NCBI GenBank assembly: GCA_905220665.1
Contig: CAJNAR010000157.1
Span: 310,001-374,000, forward strand
Source: Albugo candida
Lineage: Eukaryota; Oomycota; Peronosporomycetes; Albuginales; Albuginaceae
Direction of reading: 5' to 3'
Length of the DNA stretch: 64,000 nucleotides
Below the pieces are notes generated by a model that was given only the letters and a program-made list of their open reading frames with translations, was not told where the DNA came from and searched no databases. The number at the start of each line of letters is the position of its first letter. Positions within the stretch are counted from its first letter, which is position 1. Shown in pieces: positions 32,881-44,222 of this stretch. A program made the translations under genes and the position numbers.

Positions 32881-34901
32881 ATGATGATTCCTGCGTCATC
32901 GCGTTCTCGAATCATTGGATTATTGCGCTCTACTAAGCAATGTAAATCGCTGTGTAAGCACACACACACCGATACAGTTTTATTGAGAGCCTCCTTCTGC
33001 AGTCAACATACTGTCAGTCCAGAAGATGACGCTATTCTCGAATCGACAGAGATTTTAAAGCGAATTGAAAAACATGTTCCCCCTATCAAAGTGGGCAAAC
33101 ATGGCATTGAGATCGTAAGTGACGTCATACTGCAGTGCTTTCCTCACGGTGACTCGTTTGTTTCAATAAGGTGCACGATCCGCTGTACAATAAGGGCACT
33201 GGCTTCAAATTAGTCGAAAGAGATCGTCTCGGTAGGGAAGCTGTTATCGTCACCTCATGACACCGTCGCTGAGCCCGTTTTTGGTAAAAAGGATTACGCG
33301 GTCTGGTTCCACCTCGACTTTTATGCATGAATACCCAATTGAAAAAAGTTTATGAGCTATTGCATGCGGAATCGGACCCACTAAGAAAATCGCTGTTTCT
33401 GTCGGATCTTCAAAATCGCAATGAAACACTTTTTTTCCGCTTACTGATTGATCATATCGAAGAATTCGGTACGAGCACTCGATTGACTGCATTTCTGCCT
33501 ATTGACTCTTATTTTTCTATAACAGCGCCGCTGGTGTACACGCCGACAGTGGGGCAAGTGTGTCAAAAATTCGGAAGTATGTTCCGTCGTACTCGTGGAA
33601 TGTATTTTAGCAGTGAGGATCGTGGACAATTCGGTGCGATGCTGCATAATTGGCCGTGTGAAGACGTTCAGGTCATTGTCGTCACTGATGGGAGTCGCAT
33701 TCTCGGTCTAGGAGATCTTGGTGTGAATGGTATGGGTATACCGATTGGGAAGCTAGCGCTCTACACAGCTGCTGGTGGCATAGATCCACGAAAAGTACTT
33801 CCGGTCATGCTGGACACTGGAACCAACAATGAAACGTTATTGAAGGACCCGTATTACTTTGGAATGCAGCATAAGCGAATTACAGGGGAGGATTATTGGT
33901 CCTTTTTGGATGAGTTTATGACAGCAGTTCGGTATCGGTGGCCTCAGGCTTTGGTCCAATTTGAAGATTTCTCTAGTGATCACGCGGCGAGTGTGCTGAA
34001 TGCTTATCGCCTAAAGCAGTTGTGTTTCAATGATGATATACAAGGGACAGGCGCTACAGTCTTAGCAGGAGCATTAAGTGCCTGTGCTCGTGTCGATATA
34101 CCTCTTAAAGATCAGCGTATAGTCATTCTAGGGGCTGGAAGTGCGGGTCTAGGAGTCGCCACGACACTTTTACAAGGAATGTTGCGGGAAGGTTTGGATG
34201 CCGATGCTGCAAGAAAGCGCTTCCACATCGTTGACAAAGGTGGATTGATTGGAGGCAGTCGAAATACGCTCGCATCTGGTCAAAAGTACTTTGCAAGCGC
34301 AGACTTGCCGGATCGAATAAGCTTGCTAGAAGTCATCAAACATGTCAAACCAACAATGCTTTTGGGTCTAAGTGCTGCCAAAGGAGCGTTCACGGAAGAT
34401 GTGATTCGCGAAATGGCTCAACACGTCCGACATCCGATCATCTTTCCATTGTCGAATCCAACTTCTGTGGCCGAGTGTACAGCGAAACAAGCGTATGAAT
34501 GGACTGATGGTCGCTGTTTATTTGCAAGTGGAAGTCCATTCGATCCAATAGAGTACAATGGCAAGACATACGCAGTGAGCCAATGTAACAACATGTTTAT
34601 CTTCCCGGGCGTTGGATTAGCTTCTGTCCTCAGTCAAGCATCTAGAGTCAGTGATCGCATGTTATATTCAGCAGCCAGAGCTCTAGCGAATTGCATGACA
34701 CCCGATGATATCCAACGAGGCCAAGTCTTCCCCTCCGTCAAGAATATTCGTCAGGTTTCATTAAAAGTGGCTGTCGCTGTAATGCAATCGGCTATGGATG
34801 ACGAGGTCGCACTGAATTCTCCAAAGATACGACGTGGAGCTAGTTTGGAAGAATTCATCGCGTCCAAAATGTATACGCCGACGTATCCATCTCTTGTCTA
34901 A
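32881..34901 (+). CDS. malic enzyme, probably mitochondrial NAD(P)-dependent
   Basis: Three exons, 32881-33114, 33171-33231 and 33292-34901, give 634 aa. Family motifs: DPLYNKGTGF, the GLRGLVPPR junction restored by the second splice, PLVYTPTVGQVCQKFG, VVTDGSRILGLGDLG, FEDFSSDHA, FNDDIQGTGATVLAG, the Rossmann GAGSAGLGVA, and FPLSNPTSVAE. It oxidatively decarboxylates malate to pyruvate and CO2. The N-terminal ~45 residues are rich in Arg and Ser with few acids, as in mitochondrial targeting peptides. An in-frame ATG at 32842 would add 13 residues; two CCAAT sequences overlap that stretch, so I prefer the later start. It lies 107 bp after CCT7. Confidence 0.93.
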
Positions 34902-34967
34902 GCGCTCATCACCTTCGGGCGACCTCTCCATTATGCGACTGAAAAGGACAGAGCGTTAAAGCTTTTG

Positions 34968-37572
34968 ATGAAAATAGCCACAATGTTGTTACCGCTTCTG
35001 AATGTGAATCTAACGCAAGAAACCTTTGAATTGGAATCTTCAGCAATCGATTTCTTGCAGCAAACTGCCGATACGCTCCTTTTAGTCGCTGTAGTCGCTT
35101 CCGTCAAGGTCGTTTGAGCCTCGGGGCATGCCACTTTTTGTCTTTACGAAAACGTTTCGCTAGGAACAACGTGAGGCTGTATCGCTTATCGACGACATTG
35201 CGGATGCATTTCAGCAAACAGAGACGCTACCGAATGATCGGAATGCCCACAAATTGAGCGAGTTTACGAGGTACAGAAGATTTATGTGTACGTATTCCGG
35301 CTCAAATGATGTCTTTAGCTGCAATGGAATTTGGCTTTTCATGCAAGAAGCATCAGCAGATTCTCACATAAACCGTATCGGCTTCCTATATAGCGATATT
35401 GGAGTCCTCCCATCGGTCAGTGAGCGCTGATATTGACGGGTAGAAATGACACGATACTTAGGGAATCGAGGCTCGACTTCTCTTGATAATGTCAAGAGTG
35501 TGTCACTGCGTACTGGCACCATTTTTCGGAGATTGTATCGATCAATTGAAAGTCTTTGGAGACCGTTGTTTGCTGGCTGCTGAATTTCAGAAGGAAGGAA
35601 AATTCAACAGCAAAAGACTTGAGAGTCACCAGCTACTCTGTCTCATGGAAGGCAGCGTGCAAAGCGCTGAGATGACGGACAGTGATACTATTCAAGCATT
35701 TCTCCATCGGAGCCAAAGCTTTCCAGAAAAAGCGCAAGATTCGACTTGGGAGCTTTTTTCCGACTTGAACATTTACGCCATCTCCGATCTTTATGGCATT
35801 AAGAGGCGTAGTAAAGTGTTGGCAGCGTTGACGGAATCCCAAAAGCGCCCGATTTTCGGTGATATTCGAATGGATGGCCCATTATGCTGCATACTTCTGG
35901 AACACTTGGTGGCACAACATGAGGAACAAGCTCAAGAGGAATGGAAGTCTCTACTGGAACAATGCTACACTCAGGTCGCATGTTTGGCTGTGAGACGATA
36001 TGAAGGCCTCATGTCGGCCTCAGTGATATTTTCCGAGACATTGAGCTCTCAATCTCTTTCTAATTCATATGAAGCACATACGTTGCGTCAAATGCATACA
36101 AATGCCATGCGACTCGGAAAAGCCGACATACAATGCAAAATCTCACGCGATAGTGTTCACTATGCGACCTGCTCGGTATAGTGCTCCCAATCCTTTCGGG
36201 GCTTGTTTTCTCATTCATTTGAATTGCTGATGTCACAGAAACGCTTCAAAGACTCCGTAGTATTGATTTTCAGATCTCTCTGCATAGAGAATACGAAGAG
36301 ATCAGCATCGTCTTGCATATTCCTTATATCGCAGCTATACGGCGATATCGAGGCAGAAACTGGCCGGGCATTACAAAAATTGCAAAATTCTGTCGATCGC
36401 ATTCCCTCTTCAAAGCTTCGATCGTTCGAGCACGGGGTACATCGACTTGCATTCTCCCTCGTATATCAATTGACGCGATTTGTGCAGCGATTTTGGCATC
36501 GCTACAAGCTTCATTTGCACAGAGTCCTCGATGCGTATGAATGTGGTGCGCAAGGTCCAATGAAGGTCTGTCGATCAGAGGCTGTGTCACAAGCTCATTC
36601 TCCATCCACAGACTAAAGTACTGGCAATCTTCCTCCACACCCATCTTTATCGTCATTTGCTCAAGGTGAATGAGGAACTGGACAATATATCGCTTCGTGA
36701 TCGAATGGAAATGGAAGAGAAGAAAAATTCGTTGACGTATCAGTTGGATCAAGAACGTAGCAACCAGATGAGACTCGAAGCGGTACAATGACCATAATAT
36801 CTTTGTATGAACCATAAAGACCTTTTTCCAGCAATACACGCAAGTTCGGGACGAAATGGACGCATCTCTGGCAAAGAAAACAGCACATTTCCATGTACGT
36901 TATATAGCTATGGACAAAAAAATGGTGCTGAAAATGCTTCAGGTACAAAAAGCAGCACTAAAGTCGAGTCTCGACAATGTGGAGTGTAAATTTGGAATTG
37001 CCAGTAATCAACGTGTGCTTTTGGAAGAAGCGGCTTTCCAAGCTGTGAGATAGAAAGCCCACATAGTTGAGGTCTTCACGTTCGATACTCTGATAGATTC
37101 AGCTTCCAGCGAAAAAAGCGCTTGAGGTCGCCAAGAATCAATGTCGGAAGGAAGGCTATCTGATCAAACAAGGAAGAGGCCGAGATCTGAGGAATCCATT
37201 GCGCAGTAAAGCCTGGAAACAACGATATTTCTGCCTTTGTAACAACACATTATCGTATGCGAAAACTCGCGATGACTATGAGCGTGGTCGTCTTCTTGGA
37301 ACACTTTGTATCAGCGGGTAAGCAGTTTTCCCATCGATCAATTTATTTCTCAATTTTTTGATAGATGTCATATCGAAGAGGCTATCGACATATCCGATGG
37401 ATTTCTGATTCTTCGGCCGTCCGGTGTTGCGCCTTTGCCTTACCGCGTCGATACCAAGCCAATGACTCTAAAAATGCAACGCAATTATAACATGCGTGCA
37501 CGTTCTATCGACGAACGAGATGTTTGGGTACGTAAGCTCCGACAGGCTGCGACGTGGTCGGAACACAATTGA
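34968..37572 (+). CDS. coiled-coil protein with C-terminal PH domain
   Basis: Nine exons in continuous phase: 34968-35108, 35164-35270, 35319-35415, 35462-36175, 36239-36565, 36612-36782, 36832-37044, 37103-37317 and 37365-37572, giving 730 aa. The C-terminal ~125 residues are a PH domain (EGYLIKQGRG...AWKQRYFCLCNNTLSYAKT, closing with the conserved tryptophan in RDVWVRKLRQ). Upstream lie long helical stretches, and the N-terminal half has an arrangement reminiscent of BAR-PH proteins, but the BAR fold is not certain. No ArfGAP or other catalytic domain follows. A membrane-phosphoinositide adaptor role is inference. The 5' exons are less secure than the 3' ones. It starts 66 bp after the malic enzyme stop. 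Confidence 0.7.
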
Positions 37573-37699
37573 AGAGATTCTCGCGATCGAGTGCTTTGAT
37601 GTGATGAAATGTGTTTGAAATAAAATTTGAATCTTACATCACTGAGAGGAGTTTGCTAAGTAAACGAGATCAAGGACCGACTAGCTTTACTCCGATTAG

Positions 37700-39328
37700 C
37701 TATTCATCTTCGTCGGACTGAATAAACTTGGAATACGATGTATTTTGGCATTCTCCATTTGTATCGAAAACCGCTTTGTAAAACGATCCATCAGCTCCAA
37801 CCACTGCGTTGATAAACGTTGTGAGATACAGGCTATACAGCAGACGCTTTTGACATACCTATGATCGTGTTTTTCTCCGTTCCAAACGTACATATAGTTC
37901 GCGTTTCAGGAACACGAAATTGAGCAAAACTCCATTCTGAGCTAAAGTACTTTGGCAGGAAACCACGCATAAACGAAAAGCTATACAAACAAGTCAAGCA
38001 GCGATATGGACGATATGAAGAGCGCGGTAGACCTGGATTTTGAATTTTCTGTGCCTTCTTCTTCACTAATTCGCGCAATGCTGTTCGAGTACCGTTGTCC
38101 GCCCGATAAGCTTGGAGAGCTGGGAGAGCTCGTATCGCCTGAAAGGATTGAGGTTCCGGCTGTGGCTTCACTAAGAGCGAAGATATGAACTGTTCCCTTG
38201 TCACTGGAGCACGCGAGCATTTGACAATTTGGACTGAAGCAAATGCTGTAGATTTCTGCTCGATCTGCGCCACGTCTACACATCAAGGAAGCTCATGAAA
38301 TGCTTCGAGTATTCGAGTCAATATTGTACCTAAGTTCCTGCAGTATTTGTCCATTTTGTGTATCGAATACCCGAATTAAGGTTCCTTTATCCGAAGCCGT
38401 TGCAAGACGTGTTCCATCCGAATTGAGGCAAATCTAATGACTCTTATAGTTCGCCTGTATGAAATTCAGCCACACTATTTACCTGAGATAAATCGGCTTC
38501 ATGAGCGGTGATCAGAGTCGTCTTTCTGGCATCATACAATTCAATCCGAACCGTGCCACGACTCACACCGGGACATGCCAGGACCGTGTTTGATGGACTC
38601 GGGCACAACGAGCAGAGACCTCTGGGATTAACAATCGTCTCGATATGATCCACCAGCTTCAGATCGGCTGTAATAAATGTCAGATAGCACGAGTGGGGAA
38701 AGGTTATGACTCGTACCGAAATTGTAAACGTAAATTTTGTTCTGCAAAACCACAACGATACTAAGTACCAAAGGTTCTTAGTCGAATAACAATATTTTTC
38801 TATTGCAATATACCGATCGCGTCGTAATTTAACTGCTTTTACTTCACTTCGAAAACTTAATTCTCCAATATTGCAATTCTGATGATCATCCCATATCATA
38901 ACCTGAAATTCGACGTATTGAGTTTTTCCAATTCCGTGTTTTTTAAACGGGAGAATTTAACCTTGTTTGGTGGAAATCTTGGATTTCGACCGCCCCCTAC
39001 GATTGTTAAGATGTTACATCGAAAAAGCATTTCCACAATCCCAATTCCGCCATTGGTGAATTCTAAGGCACCATAAGACGTTAAAGTGAACAAAATTTTA
39101 GTGCACGAAACGCAGTAAAACCTCGATGGAATGTCTCCTTGAACGGATCGCAATTATATATTTTGAAGCCAGTATCGGTTCCGCACGCAAAGCATCCTTT
39201 CAAGAACACACATTATAATACAGGTCGTAACGTAATTTGCAGCGTATAATGTTGATACCACTATCTTGATTGAATCCAACAAATAACAGCTCATTTTGCT
39301 GTTCGCGACTCAAATTCATCGATGACAT
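37700..39328 (-). CDS. WIPI/ATG18-family PROPPIN (WDR45-like)
   Basis: Ten exons read leftwards: 39328-39259, 39196-39122, 39062-38962, 38902-38814, 38760-38717, 38667-38483, 38433-38330, 38275-38033, 37980-37859 and 37803-37700, giving 378 aa in one frame. Signatures: [91 protein letters not shown], and [18 protein letters not shown] at residues 222-225 is split by an intron and is the PI3P/PI(3,5)P2-binding motif (F/LRRG). A Ser/Glu-rich loop interrupts blade 6, where these proteins carry a membrane-contact loop. PROPPINs act at autophagosome formation sites and endosomes. Confidence 0.93.
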
Positions 39329-39460
39329 GACCTCCTTTTCCAGACGTTCGAAATTAGCAAAGAACAATCGTATTTACACATATAAACGTAGTAATACTTT
39401 TTATTCCGTTCTGATTACTAACATTCAAATTCAATAATAAGTTGACCTTAATACTGACCT

Positions 39461-41334
39461 CTACATTCCACGGCAGCGATCTATACACTCATTCTGTTCC
39501 TGCAGCGCCATTGTAGCGCCTAGCGCTGCCGTCTGTGCGGTACAGTCATCATCCATAGAAAACGCACGACTTCTGCATTGTTTCGTAGCGCACAATGTCG
39601 TCGAATCAGAATTCTCTATAACCGTTGCTGGCTTACATGCACCAAATTGTCCTTGACAATATAAGACAAATGTCAAAAGTAATGTTAGCCAAGCCAAAAC
39701 AAACAGTACGATCATATCCGCATGATAGCTCCCTGTGACATCTCTAACATAACCAATAACCAGATTGCCTAACGCTGCCCCGATTGCATCTGTGATCTCA
39801 ACAATACCGAAAGCCACACCAAGACGGCACGTAGAAACGGTAATTGGGATAGCCGCCATTAAGATCGTAGGCGTGAACGATAGGCAGATCGACATGATTA
39901 CCATTGATACAATAGGCGAAATATCTGTAAACAGCAGTAAGCCATACGATAAAATGGCCAGCGCACATGCCAAAAAAATCCACGCAATACGTTGTCCATC
40001 CTGATCGATGAGGTATCCGATTAACGGTGCAAACATCACCATAGAATGAGATAAACTGCTTATGAAACCTGACTTGACGATCGAGTAGTGATACCGCTGA
40101 TATAAAAATGAGCTTGAGACATTTTGGAATAGATGGAAGACATTGATGAACAGAACATGAAGAATCACGAGTGTCCAGAAAACAGATGGTAAGGATGGAA
40201 ATCGACCAAATTTGAGTTCAGGATTGATGATATAGGGGACGCGTTGAGAACGCCCGTGGCGATACCCGCGACCACGGCATCCAAATCGATGGGCAGATCC
40301 TCTCGTATACGCTCGTAAACGAGTTTCTGTGCCGTATGGGAGGTCAGGCTCCTGTTCACCACGCAAATTTTGCTCTTTATAACCTCCATCCTTTTCAGTA
40401 AAAGTTGAAGGAAGCGTGTCTCCTGTCCACTGCTGATACTTTTGACGTTCTTGTCGCACTAGATTTTGCACCCAAAGAGACTGAGAATCAAGCGGGAGAT
40501 CTTTTTGTGCAAAGCACTTAATCATGTATCGAACTTGCTTTGTATATCCGTATACAATCATATCGACAAATACTGATACTAGACATACCCCAAATCCATA
40601 CCAGAGAGCCTGCACATAACCTTCGAAATATATGGCAATGGGAGCTACAGTCGCTTTCGAAAGCATCTTTGAGAGATTTGTGATGGCCACACCAACCCCC
40701 ATCGCAAATGTCAACTCCTCCCCTCTGAACCACGATGCAATCAACACGCGAGTTCCGACGACAACGCTTCCCTCCCCAATTCCGAACAAAATTCGTCCAA
40801 CAATTGCCATCCAAATTTTCTTGAACTGCATACCGAGAGCAAATATTACTTGTCCGATGCATGTCCAAAGAAGGAATAGACGAACTTTATCCGGGCCGTG
40901 TTTATCGAGAAAGCGCCCTCCGATGAAGGGTAAGAACATATTGGGAATTGATACTGCTGATATTAGTGCACCGTACATGGTCGAAGTCAAGGGATAAGAC
41001 GAGTCATCCAGCATAAATTGTTCCAGGGAAGACATCCCATTCTATTCCAGACACAATATTAAATGTCACGAGACTTTTGGAGGTATACCAAGCGTACCTT
41101 CACAAAGTGACCACCGAAAGGTATGAGACTGATTAGAACAAGCAGGAAAAATCGGTAGGATGGCGAAGTGATCCGCCAAAACTGCCACTTGGAAGCAGGT
41201 GGGAAGGAAGTAGAGGTAGGGGTCGACTCGGAATTTGGACAAATGTGTATGCATTCATACGAGTGATGTGCTGGAGATGTGTACACGTTGTCTGGATTGC
41301 ATTCGAATAGTGGTGTGCGTTCATGATCCTCCAT
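39461..41334 (-). CDS. major facilitator transporter, MFSD1-like
   Basis: Two exons, 41334-41098 and 41041-39461 (intron 56 nt), give 605 aa. The first exon supplies the N-terminal cytosolic tail and first transmembrane helix (YRFFLLVLISLIPFGGHFVK). The second supplies the remaining helices in two bundles separated by a long charged loop (about residues 270-370). FGGRFLDK-like and GRILFGIGEGSVVVGTRVLIASWFRG motifs fit the MFSD1 branch, which in animals is a lysosomal transporter partnered by GLMP. Substrate cannot be told from sequence. An Arg-rich patch in the central loop is unusual but loop-confined. It is divergent from HSF across a 2.9-kb gap. Confidence 0.85.
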
Positions 41335-44222
41335 AACAAGATACTAGTCTGCTGACGCATGAGACGTCGGCACATCGATGCGCTTTTATGTTACATAGGA
41401 GAAGAGGCGTTGAAAAAGATTATGAAATGTGAGAGTGTAATAAGTGTATATCCACATTAGAATCATAATATATATAGAGGAGTGCAGTGTCCTTATATGT
41501 GATTCTGCAAGGTATCGGTATAGCGAATCGGCACCGTTCCATTGGCTTAATGCCGCGTGGAAGCTACCAGTAGTGCACTCTGGGTCAGAACGTTGAGACC
41601 CGTCAATTATTTTCATTGTCGTTTTTGGGAGTATCAATCACAGCGAGTGATGCTGTACAGGTTGTGCACAAGGAGTCAGAAAGAGCTCTTGTTCACACGA
41701 AGAATGAGCTACCCAACCAACGTATGAACAGATACAAACTTCCACATGCAAGTAATCATTAGAGTCACGCCGCAAAAATTAAAGCTCCATTGCTTCATCT
41801 ACGTATTTTGATATCGATATCAAGCCATCAAAATTCGATTCATCTAAACATCTAACGACACAAGTCACTGGTTCATTCTATTTGCATATGAATGGGAGAA
41901 CGCACATTTCATGCTGAGACGAAGCGTGGGTCCTTATTAGAATTAAAGGGTGAGAGACACAGGGCTTCTCTTCTCTTTATTACGTCCATGTTTTCTCCTT
42001 TGGTGACTTCAAATCAATGGGTTACGCAATGTCCTTATATTTTCGACTGCTATCCATTTCCAATAACCTTCGAGGATCCAATATCGCTACTTCTGATTAT
42101 CACATATACGGATATCCTTGCATGCTGGAGTATTGTATCGCTTGAGTTTGACGTAAAACGTAAATTGTTGAGAGTAAAAGTCGATAACAGTATTGAGAGA
42201 AGCCGTCATCGAAGGGAGTGAATAAGGTACGAGAGGTTCCATAATGTAGTTGATAGACTTTGCAAATGATCGAAATACATGACGTGTACTGAGTCAGCTT
42301 TGCATTTGCTTTTTCCGAAGACAGTTCCATGATTTTCTTATTTACATTCGAGCAACCTGGAATTTGTACCACAAGACAAGCGAAGAATTAGAATTATGGA
42401 GCATGATACTGATTCGAGTCGACTTGCTACCAGGCAACCTACTGACGTGTTAACGTTCATAGAACATGAGGAACATATATCATAAGCCTAAACCGGAAAG
42501 CGGATGTTTAGATGTCAGCTTTTCATCGTAAATTCCATCGTTTAGACCTTCACGAGGTAACGTTTTCGTATAGGTACACTTTTAAACGTATCTAATAATT
42601 AGGAGATATGCTACCTAAAAAATACAAATTATAATGCGCATTCCAGGAGCTCTACAAGTGGAAATTACTACACCCTCATCCCCATCCGGCGATCGGTATA
42701 TAACTCACGCGCTTTTATGGAGCTTTCCCGCCGCGTTTCTATTTGTCGACAACTTCATCTTGGCCACTGAGATAATTGCGGCATGTTAGCACAGTCGTCG
42801 TAGATTGATATTACCGGTAAAAATAAATTTAGCTTTCAGGGCGATCAGCATTGCAAGTGTACCACGATGCGTGGCACAATTTAGTATAACTTGATAGAAA
42901 TCAGTCTTCTTTAATCTTGTTATGGAGACAGCTCATTAAAAATTGTACCCGGGGTGATGCTTTCTTTCTGAGCTTCACATCCTCTTCTGTCTGTAGAAGG
43001 CCACGTGTTTTGTCAACATATCAAAGCCCCGAACGTGTGGCACGATTAATTGAATGGCTTGAAAAAAATCCTGCAATGTTTGCTACGTCGTAGAACGCGA
43101 TTATAGCTGCCACGGAATCATTCGATTATAAGCTGAATGCAGGTAGACATCGACTATGCACACGACGAGCGCGAATTTCAAAAGTATACTTTCGCATAGC
43201 TATTTGACGATTAGATTCATTGGTCGCCACTATACACGTGATGCATCTAGCAAGCGCAGTCGGGGTAATGAGTTTTCTTTATATTGCAACAAACGAAAAT
43301 CGAACCTAGTATTTAAATTTAGATATACGATCATTCGATGGAAATACTTTTCACAAAAAAAATTGAATTAATTTGACGTATATATGGAATTTAGGAGTCA
43401 TTCATCGTGCATCGTTTAGTCATATCTTATCAAACAATCACACAGCAAAGTAGTAATCCTTTGGACATTTAGTCACGTATACGGAGCTAGGCACTTTAAA
43501 ACGTTTAAAGACCAAGCAATGGGTGCGTTCCAAGTGATGGACTGAATCGCCTACTTTGTACTTCGTTTAAATACGAATTCCCCCACTGACTCGTTTTGCC
43601 CTACTTTTGCGTCAAAGGCAGTGAGCAGGAGGAAGGTAGGGTTGTAGGGTGCTCGTATAAGTAAACCCCAAGTGATTGCAGAATCTATATACTGCTTTTC
43701 AAGACGACTAGAAATTGCTGTCCAAGAAAGAGGTTACAAGTCGATTTTGTTTCACTAACGTCTTTTCTTTTTTTCTACTTTTATCAAAAATTCGAACGCA
43801 TTGTTTGTATTAGCTCGCCCAAAAAATCGTAAAATCAGACTCCCCTACTCCTGGCAAGAAAATTACTTTTGTTCCATCCAATAAAATTGCTGCGATGTGT
43901 ATTGAGCGTGTTTTTTTTCGAACCTCGCCCGGTGGACGACCAGTGGGTCATTTCGTTATATTTAACCATCGTATCGCAGCAGGATAAATAGAGAAAATAT
44001 TTCTTGAAAAAAAGAAAAAAGGTTTTATTCCCGTTCGAACCTCTCGCATCAGCATCGACCAAATCATCTTTTTCCTTCGTTTTAAGTTTGTTATCATTGA
44101 ACAAAATCCAGTCAATTTGCCATAGAACAACCATTTGGTCCGCAAATCAACCTACAATTTTCGAATTTTATTTTGCACGTGCACCCGCAAACTTACTTGA
44201 GATCACGTAAAGGTTGCCAAAA
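41335..44222. other. 2.9-kb gene-poor region between divergent MFSD1-like and HSF genes
   Basis: I find no gene I can support. A 109-codon frame at 41892-42221 (+) and several shorter ones show no family signature, no repeats and no splice partners. Base composition is visibly more AT-rich than in neighbouring genes, with homopolymer runs near 43750 and 43910-44030. The right end must hold the HSF promoter and leader. It is the second longest non-coding stretch of the window, after 56771-60253. Confidence 0.5.

Noticed and set aside
36313..36345. 25-nt intron shifting frame inside the PH-protein gene
   Set aside because: The exon is open throughout in the chosen frame, and a 25-nt intron is below any seen elsewhere here.
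41892..42221. 109-codon plus-strand frame in the gene-poor gap
   Set aside because: No signal peptide, domain or repeat; composition matches the surrounding non-coding DNA.
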